Shown: positions 1-6,801 of the stretch, in pieces | How the letters are laid out: every line of letters begins with the position of its first letter | How positions within the stretch are numbered: the stretch's first letter is position 1 | Assembly (NCBI GenBank): GCA_001774995.1 | Contig: MFBO01000035.1 | Span: forward strand, 1-20,804 | Length of the DNA stretch: 20,804 nt | From: Candidatus Curtissbacteria bacterium RIFCSPLOWO2_01_FULL_38_11b | GTDB taxonomy: Bacteria > Patescibacteriota > Microgenomatia > Curtissbacterales > GWA2-41-24 | Reading direction: 5' to 3' | Position numbers and translations under genes: made by a program | Notes under the pieces: generated by a model | What the model was told of the DNA's origin: nothing | The model's database searches: none | The model's input: the letters and a program-made list of their open reading frames with translations, nothing else

Positions 1-573
1 CATTAACTGGGTTCTTCCGTGTGTGACACGCTCGGCTATAAAATCGTCACTTACACTTTTTGTTGTCCTTTTTGTTTCCGGATTTCTTGGATCAACCGTA
101 AACCAATTATTATCTACTGTAAAAACGAACGCTGGAACACTTTCTTTTCCCTCAGCGCCAAATGATAGTATTCCCAGTTTCCAATCACCTCCAGACAAAT
201 AGAGCGGAGCTTTACTATTCAAATGATGGGTTTGGAGAGCCGAATGGCCGTAAAATCTCTGCGCTTTTTGGAACCAATCGTTCTCCAGTTTTTGGGCAGT
301 CTGTTCTGAAAAACCAACTCCTTTGAGTGTCTCTCTTACATCAAGAGACCAACCTTGGCGGCTACTACCAGAAAGGTAGGTTTCACCACGGCTTTGCATT
401 GTCTTAGCAAGAACTTCACTTGATGGATCGAGGTCAATATGGACAGATTTCCCTTTAGCAGGATACAATTCAGCCTCATAGTGATTCTCTACTTTTCTTA
501 GTGTTGCAACGACCTCACCAATTTTAGCGATATCAACTACTTCACCTTTCTGCTCCCCTTTAAATCTCTCGCA
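1..573 (-). pseudogene. Unrecognised gene, 5' end cut off by an insertion sequence; 3' end outside the window
   Basis: On the minus strand a single frame stays open from base 573 to the window edge, about 191 codons. I do not recognise the family. The product is hydrophilic, with no membrane segment or signal peptide visible; stretches such as GETYLSGSSRQGW and FVFTVDNNWFTVDPRNP look like a folded, beta-rich protein. The frame has no plausible start codon at its 5' end: it opens straight out of the terminal inverted repeat of the adjacent insertion sequence, after a TGA at 574-576. On the far side of the element, in the same orientation, lies ATG-CCG-TG (1822-1815). Joining the flanks across a shared TG gives ATG CCG TGC GAG, in frame with this ORF. 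The gene therefore probably began about 40 bp downstream of uvrB and was inactivated by the insertion. That the ORF is real is fairly sure; its function is unknown. Confidence 0.6.
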
Positions 574-597
574 TCAACTCACGTAAAATGACACCAT
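574..597 (+). repeat. Left terminal inverted repeat of the insertion sequence
   Basis: TCAACTCA followed by CGTAAAAT and GACACCAT matches, with small gaps, the reverse complement of the right end. The outer 8 bp are identical, and the inner GACAC(C/T)AT block is also shared. Confidence 0.65.
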
Positions 598-635
598 ACG
601 ATACTTGAAATATCACGTATGGTGGACACTATGCT

Positions 636-1793
636 GTGTTTGTGGACATGCACAGCAGAAGAGAACTAACAAAGATAGTTGCCCGCAGGTATTTTGGGGT
701 AAACAAGAAGGACAAAAGTGTCATTTTGGACGAGTTCTGTTCAAACTGTAGTTATGAGCGCAAATATGCAATCAAGTTACTTAAAAGGACATTTCTGTAT
801 GGACCAGAGAAGGCAAGACAAAAACGCAGTAAACCGTCACGATATACGTATATTAAACCAACTATGAAGACACTGTGGGAAGTTTGCGATTATCCGTCCG
901 GAACAAGACTGCATGCGATTCTGCCAATATTGGTTGAGTGCGGGATTGCCTATGGCGAGATCAATCCTAATATGAAACAACAGGCACTGCTTAGGCAGGT
1001 CAGCATTGCCACCATTGACCGAATGCTACAATCTGAATTGCGCACAAGGCGCAGGAGAATCAATGGCCAGACCAGGGGCGGTAAGCTCAAGTATGAAATA
1101 CCCTTTGCTATTGACTCGGGTGCGATAGTTAGTCCCGGAACACTTGAGATTGACTTGGTAGTTCACTGTGGAGAGTCAGCTATGGGCGAGTTTATCAACA
1201 CTTTAAACTCAACAGATATTGTTACTGGCTGGTATGAGGCTGAGGCTATTATGGGTAAATCCCAGAGGGCAGTCGATGCTGCGCTTGAGCAGATTGAGAA
1301 ACGACTGCCATTCCCTCTTGCTGGTATTGACTCTGACAACGGCACGGAGTTTATCAACTGGAACCTTAAGCGTTGGGCCCAAAGAAGGCGGATCACATTT
1401 ACAAGATCGAGGCCTTACAAGAAGAATGACAATGCCCATATTGAACAGAAGAACTTTACACACGTTCGGAAAGTTATTGGCTATATGCGACTAGATACCA
1501 AGGAACAATTGGAGATGTTAAATGACCTTTACCGCAATGAACTCAGACTCTATATCAACTTTTTCCAACCATCGCAAAAGCTTGTGAAGAAAGAAAGGGT
1601 TGGCAGTAAGATTAAACGTACTTACGATGTGGCTAAAACACCATACCAGAGGGTTGTGGAGAATCCGGACGTTTCCGCTACCCTTAAGAGGAAACTTAAA
1701 GCCCAGTACAAACAATTAAACGTATTTGCCTTGAAGAGAACAATTGACAGAAAACTTAAACTTATTGCAGATACTTTGAGGACACCATCATAG
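636..1793 (+). CDS. IS transposase, integrase catalytic core (DDE) family
   Basis: This is the transposase of the surrounding element, which cuts and joins the element ends. The N-terminal ~140 residues are basic and helical (RRELTKIVARRYF, then ERKYAIKLLKR), consistent with a DNA-binding region. The rve-type catalytic core follows, with candidate catalytic residues D173 (EIDLVVHCG), D234 (SDNGTEF) and E270 (NAHIEQKNF), a DD(35)E spacing. The C-terminal ~100 residues are again basic. At 385 aa it is full length and unbroken, so possibly active. The frame opens at GTG 636, with alternatives at GTG 642 and ATG 648; the last would remove only four residues. The stop codon lies inside the right terminal repeat. 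Assignment to the rve superfamily is secure, the exact IS family less so. Confidence 0.9.
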   Translation: MFVDMHSRRELTKIVARRYFGVNKKDKSVILDEFCSNCSYERKYAIKLLKRTFLYGPEKARQKRSKPSRYTYIKPTMKTLWEVCDYPSGTRLHAILPILVECGIAYGEINPNMKQQALLRQVSIATIDRMLQSELRTRRRRINGQTRGGKLKYEIPFAIDSGAIVSPGTLEIDLVVHCGESAMGEFINTLNSTDIVTGWYEAEAIMGKSQRAVDAALEQIEKRLPFPLAGIDSDNGTEFINWNLKRWAQRRRITFTRSRPYKKNDNAHIEQKNFTHVRKVIGYMRLDTKEQLEMLNDLYRNELRLYINFFQPSQKLVKKERVGSKIKRTYDVAKTPYQRVVENPDVSATLKRKLKAQYKQLNVFALKRTIDRKLKLIADTLRTPS

Positions 1794-1814
1794 TGTCTTA
1801 ATTATCTGAGTTGA
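1790..1814 (+). repeat. Right terminal inverted repeat of the insertion sequence
   Basis: The segment ending in ATCTGAGTTGA is the imperfect inverse of the left end. The transposase stop codon TAG (1791-1793) is embedded in it. A short GACAC/GTGTC stem lies just inside (1781-1797). Confidence 0.65.
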
Positions 1815-1862
1815 CACGGCATTGATTGTAAAGGTTATCCCCTATTAAACACCTAGAATTTT

Positions 1863-3929
1863 TTATGAATTGATGGAATTAAGTTCGGCAATTTGATCGC
1901 GAAGTACAGCTGCTTTTTCGAAGTCCAAAATTCTTGCGGTATCTTTCATTTCGCGAGTTAAGATTTTAATAAGCTTTTTGCTGTCGACAGGCAGCATATT
2001 GCCTTCTTTGGCTCTCTGAACTGCAGACTCGATAACTTCGTCTGTATAAGCCCTTTTTTTCTCTTCATAAGTCTTGTCGCGATCGACAAGTTTTTCTCTA
2101 ATTGGTTTTTCGATTGATGTTGGGGTAATGCCATGCGTAGTGTTATATTCAAGTTGAACTTTACGGCGGCGTTTTACTTCATTGATAGCCCGCTTCATTG
2201 AACCGGTTATGACATCTGCATAAAGAATGACGTGTCCCTGCGCGTGGCGTGCCGCTCTGCCCATTGTTTGGATAAGTGATGTTTCAGACCTTAAAAAGCC
2301 TTCTTTGTCCGCATCGAGTATTGCAACGAGGGACACTTCAGGTAAGTCTAAACCCTCTCTGAGTAAATTAATACCTACAAGAACATCAAAATTACCCAAT
2401 CGTAAATCATCTAAAATGTCGGTTCTATCCAAAGTTTGTACTTCAGAGTGTAAATACTGAACCTTAAGTCCCTTTTCTTCTAAGTAGCTGGACAGTTCTT
2501 CTGCCATGCGTTTGCTTAAGGTCGTTACTAGAGTTCGCTGGCTATTTTGTGTACGTTTTTCAATCTCAGAAATTAAATCCTCAATTTGTCCTTTTGATTT
2601 TCTGATTGATATTTGAGGATCGATAAGACCTGTTGGCCTGACAAGCTGTTCGACTATTTGGTTGCTAATTCCAAGTTCGTATTTTGCAGGAGTTGCAGAA
2701 GTGTAAATTACCTGATTTATTTTTCTTGAGAATTCTTCAAATTTTAGGGGCCGATTGTCAAAAGCAGAAGGCAGTCGAAATCCAAAGTCTACTAACATTT
2801 GTTTTCTGGCACGGTCTCCGTTGTACATGCCATTTATCTGGGGAATTGTCATGTGGGATTCATCAATTACCAAAAGATAATCTTTGGGAAAATGCTCAAT
2901 GAGCGAAAATGGTGGTTCCCCGGGATTTCTACCGTCAAAATGGCGGGAATAGTTTTCAATTCCCTTGCAATACCCAAATGTAGAAATCATTTCAAGGTCA
3001 TAATTTGTTCTCTGTTCAAGTCGATGTGCCTCCAGCTCTTTGCCTTGATTTTTAAGTTCCTTAAGCCTTGATGCCAATTCTTCCTGAATAGATTCAATTG
3101 CCCTTGTAGTTGTTTCATCCGACGCAATATAGTGTTTGGCTGGATAAAGCACGGCAAAGCTGATTTCGTCTCGAGTTTCACTCCCGGAGTGTGAAAAATT
3201 ACCACCAGGCACACTCCGGGAGTGTACTCTGCTGATGGTCTTCCCTGTGATCGGATGAATTACCTCTATTTTTTTAAGAGTTAGATCAGCAAAGTTTAGT
3301 CTTATACCGTTATTTTCATAGGAAGGTAAGATTTCAATGTTTTCGCCGCGAATTCTGTAAGTTCCCCTTCTAAAATCCGTATCATTCCTTTCGTATTGGA
3401 GTTTTGCAAAAGATTTTAAGAGAATATCTCTTGGAACTTGCAGCCCTGTTTTTAGCTCCAGCCGTGCTTCTTGATACTCTTTGGGTGAGCCAAGGTTGTA
3501 AATTGCAGAAACGGAAGCTACAACGATAACATCGTTTCTGGTGGAAAGTGCCGTAGTTGCTGCCAGTCTTAGTCTGTCGATCTCTTCATTTATTTCCGTC
3601 TCCTTCTCTATATATGTATCAGTTGCAGGCATATAAGCTTCAGGTTGGTAGTAATCGTAATATGAAACAAAGTAACAAACAGCGTTGTTTGGGAAAAATT
3701 CTCTGAATTCCTGATAAAGCTGCGCAGCTAAGGTCTTGTTGTGGGAAATAACAAGCGTCGGCTTTTGGGTTTTTTCAATAACATTGGCGACCGTGAAGGT
3801 TTTGCCGGAACCTGTTACCCCTAGTAATGTTTGATGTTTAAAGCCTTTTTTAATACCCTCTGTAAGTTTAGCAATAGCCTGAGATTGATCTCCGGCAGGT
3901 TTATAGGAAGAAGTGATAGAAAATTTCAT
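1863..3929 (-). CDS. uvrB: UvrABC system protein B (excinuclease subunit)
   Basis: UvrB is the damage-verifying helicase-like subunit of nucleotide excision repair; it is loaded by UvrA and recruits UvrC. Visible features are Walker A GVTGSGKT (37-44), the damage-probing beta-hairpin region YYDYYQPEAYMP (90-101), the DESH Walker B box, the late helicase motifs (TTLSKRMAEELS, LREGLDLPEV, QTMGRAARH) and a C-terminal UVR domain (about 650-688). At 688 aa it is slightly longer than the roughly 670 aa usual for the family. The excess is an insertion of about 21 residues between PITGKTISRV and FAVLYPAKHYI (about residues 236-257), encoded by a large palindrome. ATG at 3929 is preceded by a TATAAT ending 9 bp upstream, which suggests a very short leader. 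It is divergent from lexA, but I see no TTCGG-type repeat next to its own promoter. Confidence 0.98.
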   Translation of the reverse strand: MKFSITSSYKPAGDQSQAIAKLTEGIKKGFKHQTLLGVTGSGKTFTVANVIEKTQKPTLVISHNKTLAAQLYQEFREFFPNNAVCYFVSYYDYYQPEAYMPATDTYIEKETEINEEIDRLRLAATTALSTRNDVIVVASVSAIYNLGSPKEYQEARLELKTGLQVPRDILLKSFAKLQYERNDTDFRRGTYRIRGENIEILPSYENNGIRLNFADLTLKKIEVIHPITGKTISRVHSRSVPGGNFSHSGSETRDEISFAVLYPAKHYIASDETTTRAIESIQEELASRLKELKNQGKELEAHRLEQRTNYDLEMISTFGYCKGIENYSRHFDGRNPGEPPFSLIEHFPKDYLLVIDESHMTIPQINGMYNGDRARKQMLVDFGFRLPSAFDNRPLKFEEFSRKINQVIYTSATPAKYELGISNQIVEQLVRPTGLIDPQISIRKSKGQIEDLISEIEKRTQNSQRTLVTTLSKRMAEELSSYLEEKGLKVQYLHSEVQTLDRTDILDDLRLGNFDVLVGINLLREGLDLPEVSLVAILDADKEGFLRSETSLIQTMGRAARHAQGHVILYADVITGSMKRAINEVKRRRKVQLEYNTTHGITPTSIEKPIREKLVDRDKTYEEKKRAYTDEVIESAVQRAKEGNMLPVDSKKLIKILTREMKDTARILDFEKAAVLRDQIAELNSINS
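3179..3224. repeat. Perfect 15-bp inverted repeat inside uvrB (coding palindrome)
   Basis: CACTCCCGGAGTGTG (3179-3193) is exactly complementary to CACACTCCGGGAGTG (3210-3224), with a 16-base loop. Each arm is itself nearly palindromic. It coincides with an in-frame segment of about 21 residues (VHSRSVPGGNFSHSGSE region) that E. coli UvrB lacks at this point, so it looks like a palindromic element tolerated inside a protein gene. Confidence 0.75.
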
Positions 3930-3938
3930 AGAATAATT

Positions 3939-3944
3939 ATTATA
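3939..3944 (-). promoter_or_regulatory. Candidate -10 box of uvrB
   Basis: TATAAT on the minus strand, nine bases before the uvrB ATG. No convincing -35 hexamer is found at the right distance, and there is no Shine-Dalgarno site, so this would give a leaderless or near-leaderless mRNA. It overlaps the left arm of the palindrome cluster. Confidence 0.45.
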
Positions 3945-4141
3945 TCCCGCATGCTTCCTTATTTCTATAATTGTTCAAGAGTACCACGGGTTTTTATCCG
4001 TGGGTGAATTGAACAATTACGTACTTGCCGAAGGCGAAGCCTGAGGATACCACTGCTGTTAAGCAGTGGTAGTTCATTTTTAAAAAATACATGTGCGGGA
4101 TATATCAGAGGAGCCCCGCACTGCGGGGACCTGCTGATATA
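3941..4141. repeat. Cluster of nested inverted repeats between uvrB and lexA
   Basis: About 200 bp hold several stems. An outer stem pairs TATATCCCGCATG (3941-3953) with 4090-4104, with a 2-nt bulge. Inside it, AATTGTTCAA (3969-3978) pairs with 4009-4018 and encloses CCACGG/CCGTGG (3984-3989, 3998-4003). TACCACTGCT (4048-4057) pairs with AGCAGTGGTA (4062-4071) over a GTTA loop. Finally TATATCAG (4101-4108) pairs with CTGATATA (4134-4141) around CCCCGCA/TGCGGGG (4114-4120, 4122-4128). No ORF is evident here. It may be an accumulation of palindromic elements, or a structured RNA or terminator region. Confidence 0.7.
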
Positions 4142-4156
4142 AGCTTACGTTACCGC

Positions 4157-4185
4157 TTGACTTTCGGTTAATCTTCGGTTAATAT
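4157..4185 (+). promoter_or_regulatory. lexA promoter with direct-repeat operator (candidate SOS box)
   Basis: The -35 is TTGACT (4157-4162) and the -10 is TAATAT (4180-4185), with a 17-bp spacer. The spacer is filled by TTCGGTTAAT at 4163-4172 and again at 4174-4183, an 11-bp period that runs into the -10. A 12-bp palindrome GTTAATATTAAC (4178-4189) overlaps the -10. The -10 ends six bases before the lexA ATG, so the message would be leaderless. The same layout is found at 17541-17569. LexA autoregulation is usual for the family; that these repeats are its site is an inference. Confidence 0.75.
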
Positions 4186-4191
4186 TAACGT

Positions 4192-4812
4192 ATGACAGTT
4201 GTTCTTTACAAGCGTCAAAAGCAGATCCTAGAATATCTAAATGACTATATTTCAAAGTATGGCCATGCACCTACTTTGGTCGAGATTGCTAAGAAGTTAG
4301 GGGTTAAGTCGCTTGCAACCGTTCATGAACATTTACAGGCTCTTGAGAAAAAGGGCTTCATTAAAAAAACTTCCGGATTGGTCAGATCCATTGAATTAAT
4401 TGATCAGAAAATGAGTAAAATCGTAAAGGGTATTGAATTGCCTCTTTCGGGTTTCATTGCTGCAGGTTCTCCCATCGAACCATATACAGATCCGAACGCA
4501 ACGTTTGCGATATCTGAAAATATGGTTTCACGATCTAAAAAATCATTCGTTTTGCAAGTTAAGGGTGATTCTATGATCGAAGACGGAATTCTGGATGGAG
4601 ATTTTGTGGTGATAGAAGAAACAAATGAGGCTAAAAACGGGGACATTGTTGTTGCGATGATCGAAAATGGCGTAGTTACCTTAAAGCGTTTTTTTAAAGA
4701 GAAAGATAGGGTAAGGCTGGAACCCGCAAATGCTTCCATGGAACCTATTTTTGCCAAAAATGTTACCATTCAGGGAAAGTGTATCGCAGTTATTAGAAGA
4801 TACCAGAATTAA
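4192..4812 (+). CDS. lexA: LexA repressor
   Basis: LexA represses SOS genes and inactivates itself by cleavage when stimulated by RecA filaments on single-stranded DNA. The N-terminal ~65 residues form the winged-helix DNA-binding domain (KRQKQILEYLNDYISKYGHAPTLVEIA). The cleavage site is Ala91-Gly92 in GFIAAGSPI. The S24 peptidase domain carries Ser127 (GDSM) and Lys165 (VTLKRF) as the catalytic dyad. At 206 aa it is the standard length with all active residues present, so it should be self-cleaving. No Shine-Dalgarno site precedes the ATG; the promoter -10 lies directly upstream. The 3' end overlaps the convergent Nramp gene by 4 bp. Confidence 0.96.
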   Translation: MTVVLYKRQKQILEYLNDYISKYGHAPTLVEIAKKLGVKSLATVHEHLQALEKKGFIKKTSGLVRSIELIDQKMSKIVKGIELPLSGFIAAGSPIEPYTDPNATFAISENMVSRSKKSFVLQVKGDSMIEDGILDGDFVVIEETNEAKNGDIVVAMIENGVVTLKRFFKEKDRVRLEPANASMEPIFAKNVTIQGKCIAVIRRYQN

Positions 4813-6062
4813 AGAGTAAACAGGAAGGCGCCGGCTGCGGCTGTCATTACGATTAAGGTTAAAGTCCCTAAAATGTTTGTTATTGGGGTGTTTTTGTGTT
4901 TGCCCATAATTTTTTTATTGTTGGCTATTAAGAGGATAAACAGTATAAGAATTGGCGAAATAAGACCATAAATAACAGCCGTGTAAAAAAGGGCCTTGAA
5001 CGGGTTAATGTTAACAAATGTCATAGCAGCGCCTATTACTGTAGAGACGATGATTACTCCATAAAAAGGTTTAGCTTGTCTGAAACTTTTACTCAGGCCT
5101 TCCTTCCAACCAAAAATTTCTGAAATGGCATACGCAGCAGATCCTGCGAGCACCGGTATAGCCAAAAGTCCTGTTCCGACTATACCGAGTGCAAATAAGA
5201 GATATGAAGCTTTGCCTGCGAGGGGTTCCAATGCTTTTGCCGCCTGATCTGCCGTTTCTATTTGGTTGATACCTGCCCTGAAAAGTGTCGAAGCGGTTGT
5301 AGCAATAATTGCAAACATAACTAGGTTTGAAAAGAGCATGCCCAGATTTACATCATCGCGTATTTGCTTAAGCTCGTGTTTAGTAACTATAAGTTGTTTG
5401 TGCTTTTCTTTTTCCATCTCTTTTTTTTCTTCGACTTCTTCCGAAGTTTGCCAGAAAAATAGGTATGGGGATATTGTCGTTCCTAAAATCGCTACGATTA
5501 ATGTAACCGTCTCTTTATTTAAACTTAGTTTTGGTACAAAGGTGCTGTATATAATTTGGCCCCAATCTTGTTTGACAATAAGAGCTGAAGCGATATAGGC
5601 AAAAAGGGCAAATGTTAGCCATTTGAGGTTCGATGCTATAAATTTATAGGGAAATCTAATCATTAAAATAGTAATTATTAGGGTTATTAAAATCGTAATG
5701 AGAAGCTCATTTACTGGAATTATCAACCTGAAAGCAGCTGTCATCCCTGCAAGATCGGCACCGATATTGATAGTATTTGCGACAATTATGAGAAGAGCAA
5801 GGCAGTACAGTAAAACTTTTGATTTGTAATAAGTTTTAATGTTTCCTGCTAACCCTTTTTCGGTAACCACGCCGATACGAGCGCACGTTTCCTGGATAGT
5901 TGACATTAGAGGGAAGGTTATAAAAGCAGTCCAAAGCAAAGAGTAACCTTGGGATGCACCGGCAATAGAGTAGGTAGCAATTCCAGATGGGTCGTCGTCG
6001 GAGGCTCCGGTAATTATGCCTGGCCCGAGTTTTTTGAAGATCTTCTTAATTTTTGAAAGCAC
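4809..6062 (-). CDS. Nramp-family divalent metal transporter, divergent DPSG clade
   Basis: A polytopic inner-membrane protein with about eleven predicted helices, of the Nramp/SLC11 superfamily that moves divalent metal ions, usually Mn2+ or Fe2+ with protons. The diagnostic region GPGIITGASDDDPSGIATYS in the first helix has DPSG where classical Nramp has DPGN, and the sixth-helix region reads TTISPYLFFWQ rather than the classical metal-binding MPH motif. Both match the divergent bacterial subgroup, so the transported ion is uncertain and could include Mg2+. A charged KKEMEKEKHK loop follows helix 6. I chose GTG 6062: a TACAAT box ends six bases upstream, while the frame's further TTG at 6098 lies in short tandem repeats. 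It is convergent with lexA and divergent from rsmI. Confidence 0.88.
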   Translation of the reverse strand: MLSKIKKIFKKLGPGIITGASDDDPSGIATYSIAGASQGYSLLWTAFITFPLMSTIQETCARIGVVTEKGLAGNIKTYYKSKVLLYCLALLIIVANTINIGADLAGMTAAFRLIIPVNELLITILITLIITILMIRFPYKFIASNLKWLTFALFAYIASALIVKQDWGQIIYSTFVPKLSLNKETVTLIVAILGTTISPYLFFWQTSEEVEEKKEMEKEKHKQLIVTKHELKQIRDDVNLGMLFSNLVMFAIIATTASTLFRAGINQIETADQAAKALEPLAGKASYLLFALGIVGTGLLAIPVLAGSAAYAISEIFGWKEGLSKSFRQAKPFYGVIIVSTVIGAAMTFVNINPFKALFYTAVIYGLISPILILFILLIANNKKIMGKHKNTPITNILGTLTLIVMTAAAGAFLFTL

Positions 6063-6083
6063 TAACCTATTGTAGGTACAAAT

Positions 6084-6118
6084 GTTGACAGTTGACAACT
6101 GACAGCTGACAATTGACT
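6084..6118. repeat. Five tandem heptanucleotide repeats forming a probable divergent promoter
   Basis: The units are GTTGACA, GTTGACA, ACTGACA, GCTGACA and ATTGACT. On the plus strand the first TTGACA (6085-6090) stands 17 bp before GACAAT (6108-6113), which ends nine bases before the rsmI ATG. On the minus strand a TTGTCA within the repeats stands 18 bp before TACAAT (6074-6069), which ends six bases before the Nramp GTG. The array thus may supply -35 elements in both directions. Confidence 0.7.
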
Positions 6119-6122
6119 AAAA

Positions 6123-6797
6123 ATGAAAGGTATTTTATATATCATTTCAACACCTATCGGTAACCTAAAGGATATTACACTAAGAGCTCTTGAAGTATTA
6201 AAGACTGTCGATTATATATTATGCGAGGATACAAGAGTCACCGGAAAACTTTTACATCACTATGAAATTTCAAAGAAGTTAGTTTCTTTTAATGATTTTA
6301 GTGAAGAAGCAAAAACTCCAGTTGTCATTAAAGGTTTATTAAGCGGTCAGGTTGTGGCTTTGGTTTCTGATGCCGGAACGCCTTTGATTTCGGATCCCGG
6401 TTATAAACTCGTCCGGGAATGTATCCACCAGGGGATAGCCATTGAATCAATTCCGGGACCTTCCAGCGTTATTACTGCTTTGACAGTATCTGGTTTGCCG
6501 CCGGATAAATTTACATTTGTAAGTTATTTGCCCAAGAAGGATGTTAAGCGAAAAAGTTTTCTTGAGGATTTAAAAAAGGGTCGAGAAATCGTTAAATCAA
6601 CAATTATAATTTTTGAATCGCCTTATCGTTTAATAAAATCGCTTGAGGATATTAAGCAGATTTTTGGAGATATTGAGATTGTTGTATGCAGAGAGTTGAC
6701 GAAAATGCACGAAGAAATTAAAAGTGCAAAAGTTTCTCAGGTTATTGAGTATTTTTTGCAAAGTGCTTTAAAGGGAGAATTTATAATTTTGTTCTGA
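6123..6797 (+). CDS. rsmI: 16S rRNA (cytidine-1402-2'-O)-methyltransferase
   Basis: RsmI adds the 2'-O-methyl group to C1402 in the decoding centre of 16S rRNA, using S-adenosylmethionine. The tetrapyrrole-methylase-type fold is clear: YIISTPIGNLKDITLRALE at the N-terminus, then CEDTRVTGKLL, VSDAGTPLISDPGY, the SAM-binding IPGPSSVITAL, and FESPYRL. At 224 aa it ends right after the core (KGEFIILF), lacking the C-terminal helical extension found in the E. coli protein of about 286 aa. It starts at ATG 6123 without a Shine-Dalgarno site, just after the heptad promoter repeats. Its stop is only four bases from the convergent gpmI stop, leaving no room for a terminator between them. Confidence 0.95.
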   Translation: MKGILYIISTPIGNLKDITLRALEVLKTVDYILCEDTRVTGKLLHHYEISKKLVSFNDFSEEAKTPVVIKGLLSGQVVALVSDAGTPLISDPGYKLVRECIHQGIAIESIPGPSSVITALTVSGLPPDKFTFVSYLPKKDVKRKSFLEDLKKGREIVKSTIIIFESPYRLIKSLEDIKQIFGDIEIVVCRELTKMHEEIKSAKVSQVIEYFLQSALKGEFIILF

Positions 6798-6801
6798 ATA
6801 T

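Larger units (their letters stand above)
574..1814 (+). mobile_element. Insertion sequence with one DDE transposase
   Basis: A unit of about 1.24 kb is bounded by imperfect terminal inverted repeats (left TCAACTCA..., right ...TGAGTTGA) and carries one transposase that nearly fills it. The left end also contains a 9-bp hairpin (592-600 with 616-624) between the end and the transposase start. The dinucleotide TG (minus strand) flanks both ends and is a possible 2-bp target duplication; no longer duplication is visible. The interior looks richer in G+C than its AT-rich neighbours, as expected of an acquired element. The exact outer ends are uncertain by a few bases. By its transposase it belongs to the rve-domain IS481/IS3-like group. 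Confidence 0.8.

Noticed and set aside
636-1793. Cargo or accessory genes in the insertion sequence, including opposite-strand frames
   Set aside because: The only credible gene is the transposase; other frames are short and show no recognisable motif or start signal.
3930-3990. Possible SOS operator for uvrB
   Set aside because: No TTCGG-type direct repeat exists near the uvrB start; the nearest is at the lexA promoter, over 230 bp away.
4071-4086. Rho-independent terminator on the plus strand (hairpin 4048-4071 plus T-rich tail)
   Set aside because: No plus-strand gene lies upstream in this gap, so it was kept as part of the palindrome cluster.
3941-4141. CRISPR-like repeat array
   Set aside because: The repeats are different inverted stems, not identical direct repeats with regular spacers; no cas genes are present.
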